DNA from: Mucilaginibacter sabulilitoris
GTDB lineage: Bacteria > Bacteroidota > Bacteroidia > Sphingobacteriales > Sphingobacteriaceae
Direction: 5' to 3'
Length of the DNA stretch: 64,000 nt
Assembly: GCF_034262375.1 (NCBI RefSeq)
Contig: NZ_CP139558.1
Location: forward strand, 1,178,001-1,242,000
Below, piece by piece: positions 1-9,028 of this stretch. The notes below the pieces were generated by a model, which ran no database searches, was not told the origin of the DNA, and worked only from the letters and a program-made list of their open reading frames with translations. The position numbers were made by a program, and so were the translations under genes. The number at the start of each line of letters is the position of its first letter. The stretch's first letter is position 1.

Positions 1-67
1 CTATTACTATGGCATCGTAGCTTAAGTTACCGGTTGTTTGTGGATCGGCTTTTGAATGTTCCTGCAT
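1..67 (-). CDS. Partial GMC-type FAD oxidoreductase (5' end only)
   Basis: Only the first 22 codons lie in the window, reading leftward from an ATG at 67 off the edge. The visible peptide has a polar start followed by LSYDAIVI, the usual beginning of a Rossmann FAD-binding strand just before the GxGxxG loop, as in Bacteroidota GMC oxidoreductases. No glycine motif is visible because the window ends, so the family is inferred from eight residues and from the neighbouring sugar genes on the same strand. Any other NAD(P)- or FAD-binding Rossmann protein would also fit. Confidence 0.4.
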   Translation of the reverse strand, partial: MQEHSKADPQTTGNLSYDAIVI

Positions 68-135
68 AATATTTATAATTATCTATATAAACTATTCAAA
101 TAATTTAATATATAGTTTGTATCTATATTGATATG

Positions 136-864
136 CTACTCATGCAATCCTCCGGCAGCTGCATCATCCAAAAATATCTGTGCGTTTGGCAGCGTCTGGA
201 AGATGGAGGCTGGCAGATCAGTAGTAACCTCTCCCATTAGGGCTTGTTTTATGATTTCTGCTTTTTTTGCACCGCTCGCAATTAAAACAGGGATTTTTGC
301 TTCAGACAGATGGCGCAGCCCCAGGGTAATACCTTTTGTTAAATGTGTTTGCTGGTTAAAGTATTTTTGCGCTACATCAATGGTAACAGTATCTAATCCG
401 GAATGATGCGCGTAAGTTTCAAAATGGGTACCCGGTTCGTTAAGGCCAATATGACCATTCATACCAATGCCAACAATCATCATATCCAAGCCGCCAAATC
501 GGCTGATGTAGTCATTCATTTTTTGACATTCCTTATCAAGGTCATTAGCAGTCGCGTCAAAAAAGCGCACCTGCGTTGGCGATAAATCCAATTGCGAGAA
601 GAAATGTTTATTGAGATAATAACTGCAGCTCCCCTCATTGTTCTTGTCCATGCCCACCCATTCGTCAAGGGCAACAAAATGCGTGCTGCTAAAATCAACT
701 TTGTTTTCCTCTGCGTATTTTACCAGGTGCCTGAGCACTCCCGTTGGTGATTCGCCCGAAGGGAAACAGATCAGAGAGTCGGGCTTTTGTTCTACCTGTT
801 GTAAAACAATATCAGCCACCGCGGTCGACAGTGCATCATAGGTGCTATATCTGTGTATGTTCAT
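136..864 (-). CDS. nagB: Glucosamine-6-phosphate deaminase-like protein (NagB family)
   Basis: A 242-residue protein of the NagB/RpiA/6-phosphogluconolactonase fold. Family members convert glucosamine-6-phosphate to fructose-6-phosphate and ammonia in the cytoplasm. Visible motifs are a phosphate-binding loop FPSGESPTG at residues 34-42, ALDEW at 65-69 (Asp67 matches the catalytic base of NagB) and GIGMNGHIGLNEP at 132-144, with His138 and Glu143 in the places of the ring-opening triad. The position that is Asp141 in the E. coli enzyme is Asn136 here. The NEP signature favours deaminase over phosphogluconolactonase; a separate pgl lies at 27707. It sits 5 bases downstream of the Gfo/Idh gene, so the two are probably one transcript dealing with amino sugars. 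Confidence 0.8.
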   Translation of the reverse strand: MNIHRYSTYDALSTAVADIVLQQVEQKPDSLICFPSGESPTGVLRHLVKYAEENKVDFSSTHFVALDEWVGMDKNNEGSCSYYLNKHFFSQLDLSPTQVRFFDATANDLDKECQKMNDYISRFGGLDMMIVGIGMNGHIGLNEPGTHFETYAHHSGLDTVTIDVAQKYFNQQTHLTKGITLGLRHLSEAKIPVLIASGAKKAEIIKQALMGEVTTDLPASIFQTLPNAQIFLDDAAAGGLHE

Positions 865-869
865 CCTGT

Positions 870-1955
870 TTATTTATGATCTAACCAAAGGTCAATGGGT
901 TTAGCAACTTTAGCCGAAAATGGTAAGGCAATCTTTTTTCCGGCTCCAGCCGAAGCATAAGCCGCGTAAATGATCTCGAGTACAGCCCTGCCATCTTCGC
1001 CGGTTACCAGTGGGGTTTTATCGTTGCGTACACAATCAATAAAATGTTTAAGTTCATGCGGGTAGCCCTGGTTAAAGGCTTCCTCAAAAATGGTAAAACT
1101 CCAGCCTTTACTGGTATCGGCCTTTTCCATCGCGTAGCCATATCCCTCGCGGCTGTAGGTAACGGCGGCATTTCCCATGAAGAGATCGGCATAAATTACG
1201 CCCCCTGTGCCATATATTTCACAGCGGTCGTCCATGCCGCCATGCTTGGCCCAGCTATTTTCGGCTACTGCGGTTACCCCATTCTCAAACTCTATGATCA
1301 TTACCGAATTATCTTCGCCTTTTGTTCGTTCTTTATGAAATACGGTATCCATCGTAGCGTAAACACTGGTCACTTTGGCGTTATTAAGCATCCATCTGAA
1401 CCAGCCCAGGGCATGGCAACCCATATCCATAATAACACCGCCACCAGAAAAATTGATGTCGTAAAACCAGTCAGTATGCGGACCGGAATGTTTTTCGCCT
1501 TGTTTCAGCATAAACAGGTCGCCAACAGCGCCATCATTTACCAATTGCCTTGCCCGTTCATATTTGGGGGCGAAACATAGTTCTTCGGCATACATCAGCT
1601 TTACGTTGTTAGCCCTGCAAACGGCAATCATTTCGTCGGCTTCTTCAAGCGTTACGGCAAGCGGTTTTTCAATAATGATATGTTTACCTGCTTTGGCGGC
1701 CCTGATAGTAGCATCGGCATGCAGGTAATTGGGCAGGCAGATATCAACCACTTCGCAGCCCGACTCGGCTATCAGTTGGTCGATATCATTATACCACTGT
1801 GGTATGTGGTACTTTTCGGCAAATGCTTTTGCTTTATCGGGGTTGCGGGCATACACGGCAACCACTTCGGCCTCGGGTATAAAACGATGATATGATTCGA
1901 TGTGGATGTCGGTAATAAAACCTGCGCCGAGTATAGCCACTTTAGTCCTGTTCAT
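870..1955 (-). CDS. Gfo/Idh/MocA family NAD(P)-dependent oxidoreductase
   Basis: A 361-residue cytoplasmic dehydrogenase with an N-terminal Rossmann domain (VAILGAGFI near residues 6-13) and the family's EKPLA motif at 96-100, whose Lys is the usual catalytic or cofactor-contacting residue. The C-terminal half has the alpha/beta domain expected of the family, with GGGVIMDMGCHALGW in the middle. I chose the ATG at 1955; a TTG three codons upstream is in frame but would add residues ahead of a normal Rossmann start. The substrate is not evident. Co-location with NagB and a probable GMC oxidoreductase suggests sugar or amino-sugar oxidation. Confidence 0.88.
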   Translation of the reverse strand: MNRTKVAILGAGFITDIHIESYHRFIPEAEVVAVYARNPDKAKAFAEKYHIPQWYNDIDQLIAESGCEVVDICLPNYLHADATIRAAKAGKHIIIEKPLAVTLEEADEMIAVCRANNVKLMYAEELCFAPKYERARQLVNDGAVGDLFMLKQGEKHSGPHTDWFYDINFSGGGVIMDMGCHALGWFRWMLNNAKVTSVYATMDTVFHKERTKGEDNSVMIIEFENGVTAVAENSWAKHGGMDDRCEIYGTGGVIYADLFMGNAAVTYSREGYGYAMEKADTSKGWSFTIFEEAFNQGYPHELKHFIDCVRNDKTPLVTGEDGRAVLEIIYAAYASAGAGKKIALPFSAKVAKPIDLWLDHK

Positions 1956-2017
1956 ACAATACAATTCATGTTAAAAACAGCAGCAAATATTTTCTGCTTG
2001 TTTAATTTGGTTCATAG

Positions 2018-2047
2018 GTTAACGTTTAACAATGCCACGTTAACGTT
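2018..2047. promoter_or_regulatory. Tandem operator candidate, two TTAACGTT sites
   Basis: Two palindromic sites sharing the core TTAACGTT begin at 2019 and 2040. Central CG palindromes of this kind are common for LacI-family regulators, but no LacI gene lies in the window. They are closer to the start of the minus-strand Gfo/Idh gene (about 65-90 bases upstream) than to the glycosidase gene. The assignment is inference from symmetry and spacing. Confidence 0.4.
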
Positions 2048-2235
2048 TTATTGGTTCAATGGAAGTATCCGGAAATACCAACTCAAGATTAACGATTTAA
2101 ATGTTAAATAAAAAAACTAATTGAAGTTTTAAAAAAGGTTTTAGCATTAGCTGCGGATGATTTTTTAGAAAAGAAGACCTGTTTTCGGCTGTTGGGAAGA
2201 GAACAATATTTGCAATTTCAAAAGTTAATATTTAC

Positions 2236-2258
2236 TATTGTGTATTATTGACACAATA
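2236..2258. promoter_or_regulatory. Palindrome TATTGTGT-N7-ACACAATA
   Basis: A perfect 8-bp inverted repeat with a 7-base spacer lies 65 bases upstream of the first GH3 gene. The GTGT/ACAC half sites with a short spacer resemble CRP/FNR-type operators in general form, but there is no direct evidence for a particular regulator. No poly-T run follows, so it is a poor terminator. Confidence 0.4.
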
Positions 2259-2322
2259 AAATTAAGCGCTGTTAATAAGCCATTTATAACCAACAGTATT
2301 TAATACCCTTATTAAATTAAAC

Positions 2323-4707
2323 ATGAGAATTAGCTACAAATTAAATGTTGCTATTGTATTGATGTGTTCTGCCGTAAGTTTTCAATCAACGGTACACGCC
2401 CAAGGCAAACAACAGGCGCCGCAATTGCGTGCCAACAATGTAAAACAGATTATAGCTGCTTTAACATTAGAAGAAAAATCAAAACTGGTTGTAGGCATGG
2501 GTTTTAAAATGCCCGGCATGCCACCGCCCGAAAAAGGTAAAAAGCCAGAGGCAATTGATATTGGCGGCTTTAAACTGCCACCATCTGACCCGGATGCTTA
2601 TAACATACCCGAGAAAGTTCCCGGCGCGGCGGGGCGTACCCATGGTATCGCTCGTTTGGGCATACCATCAATGACGGTATCTGACGGCCCTGCCGGTTTA
2701 CGTATTGAACCTGTCAGGAATGGAGACAAATCAAAAACCTATTATGCTACCGCTTTTCCGGTTGCTACACTGCTGGCCTCCAGCTGGGATACCGAACTGG
2801 TGAACCGGGTAGGTGTAGCCTTTGGCAACGAGGTGCGCGAATATGGAGTTGACATATTGCTAGCCCCGGGATTAAATATACACCGCAACCCGCTGGGTGG
2901 CCGTAATTTTGAATATTACTCAGAAGATCCGCTGGTGGCCGGCGACATGACCGCAGCCATAGTACGCGGCATACAATCAAACGGTGTGGGCACATCTATT
3001 AAACACTATGCTGCCAATAACCAGGAAACCAACCGCAACAGTATCAATACAGTAGTGAGCGAAAGGGCTATGCGTGAGTTGTATTTAAGAGGGTTTGAAA
3101 TAGCTGTGAAAAAATCACAACCGTGGACGGTAATGTCATCATATAACAAACTGAACGGCACCTTTACTTCGCAAAGACACGATCTGCTTACTACCATCCT
3201 AAAAAAGGAATGGGGACTGAAAGGTTTTGTAATGACCGACTGGTTTGGCGGTGTAGACCCGGTGGCGCAAATGAAGGCAGGCAACGACCTGATTATGCCC
3301 GGCAGCCCAAGTCAGTCGGAGGCTATTGTGGCAGCCGTAAAAAAGGGTACGCTGAGTATCGCCCAGCTTAATGCCAATGTGGAGCGGATTTTGAACATTA
3401 TTATTAAATCACCCTCGTTCACTAAATATAAATATTCTGATAAGCCCGATTTGACCGGCCATGCCAAAGTTGCCCGTGAGGCCGCCGCGCAGGGCATGGT
3501 GTTACTTAAAAATGATGATCACGCTTTGCCGCTTGCCGCGGCAAAAAGGGTTGCAGTGTTTGGCAATACCTCCTATAATATTATCGCGGGCGGTACAGGC
3601 AGTGGAGACGTGAACAAAGCATATACCATATCATTAATGCAGGGTTTAGAAAATGCCAGCTATAAGCTGCAGGAAAAACTGTCTAAAAGCTATACCGATT
3701 ACCTGGCCGATATGAAGCTGAAACAACCGAAGCCTAAAAACTTTTTCGACCATCCGGCTCCAATCCCCGAAAAGGATATTACCGACATTATTGCCGATGA
3801 AGCCAATGACGCCGATGCTGCCCTGATTACCATAGGCAGAAATGCTGGCGAGGGCGCAGACCGGAAGCTTGATAACGATTACTATTTATCCGCGGCAGAA
3901 AAAGCAATGATCAAAACTATTGCCGACGCGTTCCACGCGAAAGGCAAAAAGGTGATAGTTGTACTGAATATTGGCGGTGTAATTGAAGTGACCAGCTGGC
4001 GTGATGGGGTAGACGGAATTCTGCTGGCCTGGCAGCCGGGTCTGGAAGCCGGTAACGCCATTGCCGATGTACTGAGCGGGAAGGTGAACCCATCCGGTAA
4101 ACTTGCTACTACCTTCCCGGTTGATTATAAGGATGTGCCATCGGCTAATAATTTCCCCGGCACACCTGAAGACAAGCCGGAAAAGGTAGTTTACGAAGAA
4201 GGTATTTATGTTGGGTACCGCTATTATGACGCGGCAAAGATTAAGCCGGCCTATGAGTTTGGTTATGGTCTGTCATACACCAGCTTTACATTTAGTAACC
4301 TCAAGTTAAGCGCCCCCAATTTTGTTGGCAGCATTACGGCTACCGTAACCGTTAAAAATACAGGTGATGTGGCTGGTAAAGAAGTGGTGCAATTGTATCT
4401 GGCTGCGCCTAAAAAAGATCTGGATAAACCCGAAGATGAGTTGAAAGCTTTTGGTAAAACAAAGCTGCTTGCCCCCGGCCAGTCGCAAACCATGAGCTTT
4501 GTAATTAAGGCAGCCGACCTGGCCTCGTTTTATACCAGCAAAGAATCGTGGATAGCTGATGCGGGTAAGTATGAGGTAAAGATAGGTTCATCATCAAGAA
4601 CGATTGCGGAAGCAGCGTCGTTTAAACTGGCGAAGGATATCACTGTTGAAAAAGTAAACAAGGCCCTGGTACCCGAGCAAGCTATTAACGAATTGAAGTT
4701 AAAGTAA
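2323..4707 (+). CDS. Glycoside hydrolase family 3 (beta-glucosidase-like), secreted
   Basis: A 794-residue exported enzyme hydrolysing terminal beta-linked sugars from oligosaccharides. Residues 1-26 form a signal peptide ending in VHAQ. The N-terminal barrel domain carries GRNFEYYSEDP at 193-203, KHY at 227-229 and the nucleophile Asp306 in VMTDW. An alpha/beta sandwich domain follows, and the last part is a fibronectin type III-like domain announced by YEFGYGLSYTSF. This three-domain order and length are usual for bacterial beta-glucosidases and beta-xylosidases; the exact sugar cannot be told. It opens a run with a second GH3 and a carboxylesterase. The 367-base upstream gap carries operator-like palindromes. 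Confidence 0.93.
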   Translation: MRISYKLNVAIVLMCSAVSFQSTVHAQGKQQAPQLRANNVKQIIAALTLEEKSKLVVGMGFKMPGMPPPEKGKKPEAIDIGGFKLPPSDPDAYNIPEKVPGAAGRTHGIARLGIPSMTVSDGPAGLRIEPVRNGDKSKTYYATAFPVATLLASSWDTELVNRVGVAFGNEVREYGVDILLAPGLNIHRNPLGGRNFEYYSEDPLVAGDMTAAIVRGIQSNGVGTSIKHYAANNQETNRNSINTVVSERAMRELYLRGFEIAVKKSQPWTVMSSYNKLNGTFTSQRHDLLTTILKKEWGLKGFVMTDWFGGVDPVAQMKAGNDLIMPGSPSQSEAIVAAVKKGTLSIAQLNANVERILNIIIKSPSFTKYKYSDKPDLTGHAKVAREAAAQGMVLLKNDDHALPLAAAKRVAVFGNTSYNIIAGGTGSGDVNKAYTISLMQGLENASYKLQEKLSKSYTDYLADMKLKQPKPKNFFDHPAPIPEKDITDIIADEANDADAALITIGRNAGEGADRKLDNDYYLSAAEKAMIKTIADAFHAKGKKVIVVLNIGGVIEVTSWRDGVDGILLAWQPGLEAGNAIADVLSGKVNPSGKLATTFPVDYKDVPSANNFPGTPEDKPEKVVYEEGIYVGYRYYDAAKIKPAYEFGYGLSYTSFTFSNLKLSAPNFVGSITATVTVKNTGDVAGKEVVQLYLAAPKKDLDKPEDELKAFGKTKLLAPGQSQTMSFVIKAADLASFYTSKESWIADAGKYEVKIGSSSRTIAEAASFKLAKDITVEKVNKALVPEQAINELKLK

Positions 4708-4731
4708 ACTCAGCCAACCAAAAAAATAAAA

Positions 4732-4763
4732 GCCTGTGCATTAGGTAAAAACTTTGCACAGGC
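4732..4763 (+). terminator. Hairpin between the two GH3 genes
   Basis: GCCTGTGCA at 4732-4740 pairs perfectly with TGCACAGGC at 4755-4763. Only ATTAATTAAT follows, so the T-tract is poor. It may act as a leaky terminator or an mRNA-end stabiliser that tunes expression of the second GH3 relative to the first. Confidence 0.45.
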
Positions 4764-4808
4764 ATTAATTAATCAGCAACTTTATATAAACCAATTACTA
4801 TAAACCTT

Positions 4809-7148
4809 ATGGCAAACCAGTTTAAATTTATAGCGCTGCTATCCCTGCTGCCTGCAACAGTAGCGATGGCCCAAACCAAATGGACCGAAAAAAAGTCGGG
4901 CGATGTTGTTTTTGTTGCCAACACTGGCGGGCAAAGCCTGGGGTATTCCACTACTTCGGGGGTGAAAATTTTAACTGTTGATGGTCTGGCTTTTAAAGAC
5001 CTCAACAAAAACGGCAAGCTGGACAAATATGAAGACTGGCGCCTGCCTGTTGATGTACGGGCAAAGGACCTGGCAACCAAAATGAGCGTGGAGCAAATTG
5101 CGGGGTTAATGCTCTACAGTAAACACCAGCCCATACCAGCCGCCCCCGCCGGCCCGTTCGCCGGGACTTATGGAGGCAAAAAGTTTGCCGAAAGCGGTGC
5201 CAACCCGTATGATCTTTCTGATCAGCAAAAGCAATTTCTGGAAAAAGACAATGTGCGCCACGTGCTTATCACATCGGTACAAAGCCCTGAAATTGCAGCG
5301 CAGTGGAATAACAAGGCGCAGGCTTTTGTAGAGGGCCTGGGTTTAGGTATCCCGAACAATAACAGTTCTGACCCGCGGCATGGTACTGTTGCTACTGCCG
5401 AATATAATGCCGGTGCGGGCGGGGCTATTTCCATGTGGCCCGGCTCGTTGGGGTTTGCCGCTACATTTGATCCTAAAGTGGTTGAAAACTTCGGGCATAT
5501 AGCAGCATTGGAGTATCGTGCCCTGGGTATTGCTACCGCGCTATCGCCGCAGGTTGATATTGCCACCGAGCCTCGCTGGGCACGTGTGAGCGGAACGTTT
5601 GGCGAAGATCCACAGTTATCTGCAGATATGGCGCGTGGCTATATCGATGGTTTTCAAACTTCGGCTGGTGATAAGGAAATTAATGGTGGCTGGGGCTATG
5701 GTAGTGTAAATGCCATGGTAAAACACTGGCCCGGTGGCGGAGCGGGCGAGGGTGGCCGCGATGCGCATTATGGATATGGTAAATATGCCGTTTATCCGGG
5801 CAATAACTTTAAGCAGCATCTAATTCCGTTTACCGAAGGCGCTTTTAAGCTGAATGGTAAAACAGGAATGGCGGCATCAGTAATGCCATATTATACCATC
5901 TCCTTTAACCAGGATACCAAAAACAAGGAGAATGTGGCCAATAATTATAACTCCTACATTATCAACGATCTTTTAAGAAAGAAATACAAGTTTGACGGTG
6001 TGGTATGTACCGACTGGCTGGTGACGGGCGATGAAACCGCAGTTGATCAGTTTCTGTCGGGCAAGTCGTGGGGTGTTGAGGGCCTTTCTATAGCGCAACG
6101 GCATTATAAGATATTGATGGCCGGGGTTGACCAGTTTGGCGGTAACAATGAGGTTGCCCCTGTGGTTGCCGCTTACCAGATGGGTGTTAAAGAACATGGC
6201 GAAACTTTTATGCGGGCGCGGTTTGAGCAGTCGGCCGTAAGGTTGCTGCGAAATATTTTCCGGACAGGCTTGTTTGAAAACCCGTACCTGGATCCCGAAG
6301 CGTCCAAAAGTATTGTAGGCAATCCTGAATTTATGAACGCTGGTTATCAGGCGCAGCTGAAATCAATTGTGATGCTTAAAAACAAGGGGAATGTACTACC
6401 GCTTACCAAAAATAAAACGGTGTATGTTCCAAAGCAATTTACCCCGGCCGGCAGAAATTTCCTGGGAATGGAAACACCCGAGAAATTGGAATACCCTGTT
6501 AATATAGAAACAGTAAAGAAATATTTTAAAGTTACCGAAAATCCAGAGGAGGCCGATTACGCCCTGATATTCGTCAGAAGCCCTAACAGTGGTGGCGGTT
6601 ACAATAGTGATGATGCCAAAAACGGCGGAACCGGATATGTACCGATCAGTTTGCAATACGGCCCATACACCGCTAATGACGCACGTGCCACAAGTATAGC
6701 CGGCGGCGACCCGTTAGAGAAATTTACCAATCGTTCTTATAAAGGGAAATCGGCCACTGCTATCAATACTACAGATTGGGGTATGATCACAGATACTTAT
6801 GCCAAAATGAAAGGTAAACCGGTAATTGTTTCAGTTGATATGAGTAACCCGATGGTGTTTTCGGAATTTGAAAAAAGCGCCGATGCCATCCTCGTTGATT
6901 TTGGTGTACAGGGGCAAGCCACGCTTGATCTGCTTACTGGCAACAGCGAGCCATCGGCTTTATTGCCGCTTCAAATGCCTGCTGATATGAAAACTGTGGA
7001 GGAGCAATTTGAAGATGTGCCTCATGATATGAAATGTTATACCGATGACCAGGGGAATACGTACGATTTTGGCTTCGGGCTTAACTGGAAAGGTGTTATC
7101 AATGATGCCCGTACTGCTAAATACAAAAAAGCAGGTGTTAAACCATAA
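4809..7148 (+). CDS. Glycoside hydrolase family 3, secreted, with EF-hand-like loop
   Basis: A 779-residue exported GH3 enzyme. A signal peptide ends near residue 21 (AMAQ). Unusually near the N-terminus, residues 64-75 (DLNKNGKLDKYE) match a calcium-binding EF-hand/dockerin loop just ahead of the barrel domain. The barrel carries SDPRHGT at 187-193, KHWPGG at 305-310 and the likely nucleophile Asp402 in VCTDW. The alpha/beta sandwich domain follows and the protein ends at YDFGFGLNWKGV without a fibronectin-like domain, unlike its neighbour. The two GH3 proteins are clearly from different subgroups and probably cleave different linkages of one polymer. The carboxylesterase starts 32 bases downstream. 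Confidence 0.92.
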   Translation: MANQFKFIALLSLLPATVAMAQTKWTEKKSGDVVFVANTGGQSLGYSTTSGVKILTVDGLAFKDLNKNGKLDKYEDWRLPVDVRAKDLATKMSVEQIAGLMLYSKHQPIPAAPAGPFAGTYGGKKFAESGANPYDLSDQQKQFLEKDNVRHVLITSVQSPEIAAQWNNKAQAFVEGLGLGIPNNNSSDPRHGTVATAEYNAGAGGAISMWPGSLGFAATFDPKVVENFGHIAALEYRALGIATALSPQVDIATEPRWARVSGTFGEDPQLSADMARGYIDGFQTSAGDKEINGGWGYGSVNAMVKHWPGGGAGEGGRDAHYGYGKYAVYPGNNFKQHLIPFTEGAFKLNGKTGMAASVMPYYTISFNQDTKNKENVANNYNSYIINDLLRKKYKFDGVVCTDWLVTGDETAVDQFLSGKSWGVEGLSIAQRHYKILMAGVDQFGGNNEVAPVVAAYQMGVKEHGETFMRARFEQSAVRLLRNIFRTGLFENPYLDPEASKSIVGNPEFMNAGYQAQLKSIVMLKNKGNVLPLTKNKTVYVPKQFTPAGRNFLGMETPEKLEYPVNIETVKKYFKVTENPEEADYALIFVRSPNSGGGYNSDDAKNGGTGYVPISLQYGPYTANDARATSIAGGDPLEKFTNRSYKGKSATAINTTDWGMITDTYAKMKGKPVIVSVDMSNPMVFSEFEKSADAILVDFGVQGQATLDLLTGNSEPSALLPLQMPADMKTVEEQFEDVPHDMKCYTDDQGNTYDFGFGLNWKGVINDARTAKYKKAGVKP

Positions 7149-7180
7149 ATGGACCTATAATAACTCATTAACCTATTCAA

Positions 7181-8722
7181 ATGAAAAGCTGCTTGATATT
7201 AGCTGTAATGTTGTTGTACTGCACTTTGGCCCATGCTCAAAAAAGTGAGCTGGCCGTAGTTAAAACCGATGCAGGGCTCGTTTCGGGCAGTACCAATGTT
7301 ACGGGCGATGTACATATATTTAAGGGGATACCCTTTGCGGCTCCCCCGATGGGCGACCTGCGTTGGAAGGCGCCGCAGCCGGTACAACCCTGGGATGGTG
7401 TTAAACAATGCACCACGTTTTCAGCCAGCCCTATGCAGGGTAAGCCCGACGAGTTTGGCGTTTACACGCGTGAGTTTCTGATCCCCTATGAACCTATCAG
7501 CGAAGATTGCCTTTACCTGAATGTGTGGACGGGAGCCAGATCATCCGCAGAAAAAAGGCCTGTTCTGGTTTACATATACGGCGGTGGTTTTTCATCAGGC
7601 GGGGCAGCAGTGCCTATTTATGACGGGGAAGCTACTGCTAAAAAAGGGGTGGTTTTTGTGGTGATTAATTACCGGGTAGGGATATTCGGGTTTTTTGCTC
7701 ATCCTGAGCTTAGTAAAGAATCGGGCCATAATGCATCGGGTAATTATGGCTTGATGGATCAGCTGGCTGCACTTAAATGGATTAAGCAAAACATAGCGGC
7801 CTTTGGCGGCGATCCGGGAAATATTACCATTGCCGGGCAATCGGCAGGATCTATGAGTGTGAACTGCCTGGTGGCTTCGCCGCTTGGAAAAGGACTGTTT
7901 CAAAAAGCCATTGCCGAAAGCGGCGCCAGTTTTATTACAGGCCCATTCGGTAGTACAACTTTACAACAGGCCGAGCAAGATGGCGAAAAGGTGGTCAAAA
8001 CCATAGGTGTAAATTCTATTGCCGAGATGAGAAATAAGCCGGCTTCAGAATTGGTTAATAAATCGCAATGCAGACCTATTATTGATGGTTATGTACTGCC
8101 CAAATCAATCGCCCAAATTTTTGCCGATAATGAAGAAAACGACGTTCCACTGCTTACCGGCTGGAACGAGGATGACGCCTTTGTGGGGAAGCTAAAAAAC
8201 GCGGAAGATTATAAAAAGCAGATATCGGCGCAATACGGAGTTAATGCCAATACGTTCCTGTCACTTTACCCCGCCGGAACAGACGAAGAAGCTGCAACCT
8301 CGCAGATAAGGATAAGCCGCGACCAGATATTCGGCACACAGAATTATACCTGGGCTAATGTGCAAAGTGAAAAAGGGCGCTCGAAAGTTTATGTTTATCG
8401 TTTCACGCGTCGATTGCCAGCCACTGCAGATTTTGTGAAGTATGGTGCTTTTCATACCGGCGAGGTAGCCTATGCTTATGACAACCTTAAATTCCTAAAC
8501 CGACCGTGGCAGCCGGTTGATCAAGAGCTGGCAACAGTAATGTCGGCGTATTGGACAAACTTTGCTAAAACAGGTAACCCCAATGTCAAAGGCTTAGTCG
8601 TATGGCCTGCCTACAACACGCATGATAACCAGATCATGATATTAAGCGAGAAACCTGCAGCAAAGCCATTGCCCGATAAGGCCGCACTTGATTTTATGCT
8701 GACGCAGATGAGCGGGAAGTAA
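7181..8722 (+). CDS. Type B carboxylesterase, secreted
   Basis: A 513-residue alpha/beta hydrolase with a signal peptide ending near residue 20 (AHAQ). The nucleophile elbow GQSAGS places Ser221, an oxyanion loop YGGGF lies at 133-137, Glu330 in NEDDAF is the likely acid, and His425 in GAFHTGE completes the triad. SEDCLYLNVW at 107-116 is the family's second signature. Type B esterases hydrolyse carboxylic esters. Following two GH3 genes by 32 bases, it may remove acetyl, feruloyl or similar esters from the plant polysaccharide they attack, which is inference from context. A convergent gene ends 3 bases beyond its stop. Confidence 0.92.
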   Translation: MKSCLILAVMLLYCTLAHAQKSELAVVKTDAGLVSGSTNVTGDVHIFKGIPFAAPPMGDLRWKAPQPVQPWDGVKQCTTFSASPMQGKPDEFGVYTREFLIPYEPISEDCLYLNVWTGARSSAEKRPVLVYIYGGGFSSGGAAVPIYDGEATAKKGVVFVVINYRVGIFGFFAHPELSKESGHNASGNYGLMDQLAALKWIKQNIAAFGGDPGNITIAGQSAGSMSVNCLVASPLGKGLFQKAIAESGASFITGPFGSTTLQQAEQDGEKVVKTIGVNSIAEMRNKPASELVNKSQCRPIIDGYVLPKSIAQIFADNEENDVPLLTGWNEDDAFVGKLKNAEDYKKQISAQYGVNANTFLSLYPAGTDEEAATSQIRISRDQIFGTQNYTWANVQSEKGRSKVYVYRFTRRLPATADFVKYGAFHTGEVAYAYDNLKFLNRPWQPVDQELATVMSAYWTNFAKTGNPNVKGLVVWPAYNTHDNQIMILSEKPAAKPLPDKAALDFMLTQMSGK

Positions 8723-8725
8723 CGA

Positions 8726-9028
8726 TTACTTTTTTTGCTGTTTAATAAGGTTTTCCAGTGCCTGCAGGTGTAGTTTAAAGGCAGCCCGGCCTTTTTCTGT
8801 CACCAGGTAACGGGTGTTGGGTTTACGGCCGATAAAGCTTTTTTGCACCTGCATGTATTCTTCTTTTTCTAATGCTTTAAGGTGCGATGCCAGGTTGCCA
8901 TCGGTAAGGTCAAGCAGTTCTTTAAGCGAATTAAAGTCGTAGCTTTCATTAGCCACCAGTACGCTCATGATTTGCAGGCGTATGCGGTTTTCAAATGCTT
9001 TATCAAACTGGTCTAACGATATTTTCAC
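8726..9028 (-). CDS. Winged-helix transcriptional regulator (ArsR/MarR-like)
   Basis: A 100-residue DNA-binding protein. The helix-turn-helix is visible around residues 34-56 (LKELLDLTDGNLASHLKALEKE), followed by a basic wing with GRKPNTRYLVTEKG near residues 65-80. This compact form, known as the winged-helix DNA-binding (HTH_34-like) domain, is common in Bacteroidota. Its ATG overlaps the stop of the upstream membrane-protein gene by 4 bases (9025-9028), so the pair is translationally coupled. Such pairs often regulate themselves; the membrane partner may be a sensor or the effector. Confidence 0.85.
   Translation of the reverse strand: MKISLDQFDKAFENRIRLQIMSVLVANESYDFNSLKELLDLTDGNLASHLKALEKEEYMQVQKSFIGRKPNTRYLVTEKGRAAFKLHLQALENLIKQQKK

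Larger units (their letters stand above)
1956..2322. other. Divergent intergenic region with repeated TTAACGTT-type sites
   Basis: A gap of about 365 bases separates the minus-strand Gfo/Idh-NagB unit from the plus-strand glycosidase run. It holds no gene. It carries TTAACGTT at 2019-2026 and again at 2040-2047, 21 bases apart (about two helical turns), and a related TTAACGAT at 2089-2096. The first lies in a near-palindrome GTTAACGTTTAAC (2018-2030) and the second in a perfect one, ACGTTAACGT (2037-2046). A third element is a palindrome at 2236-2258. This is the natural place for regulators of both flanking units. Confidence 0.6.

Noticed and set aside
1044..1580. 178-codon frame on the plus strand
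   Set aside because: It is antisense to the Gfo/Idh gene, which has clear family motifs; the peptide shows no domain.
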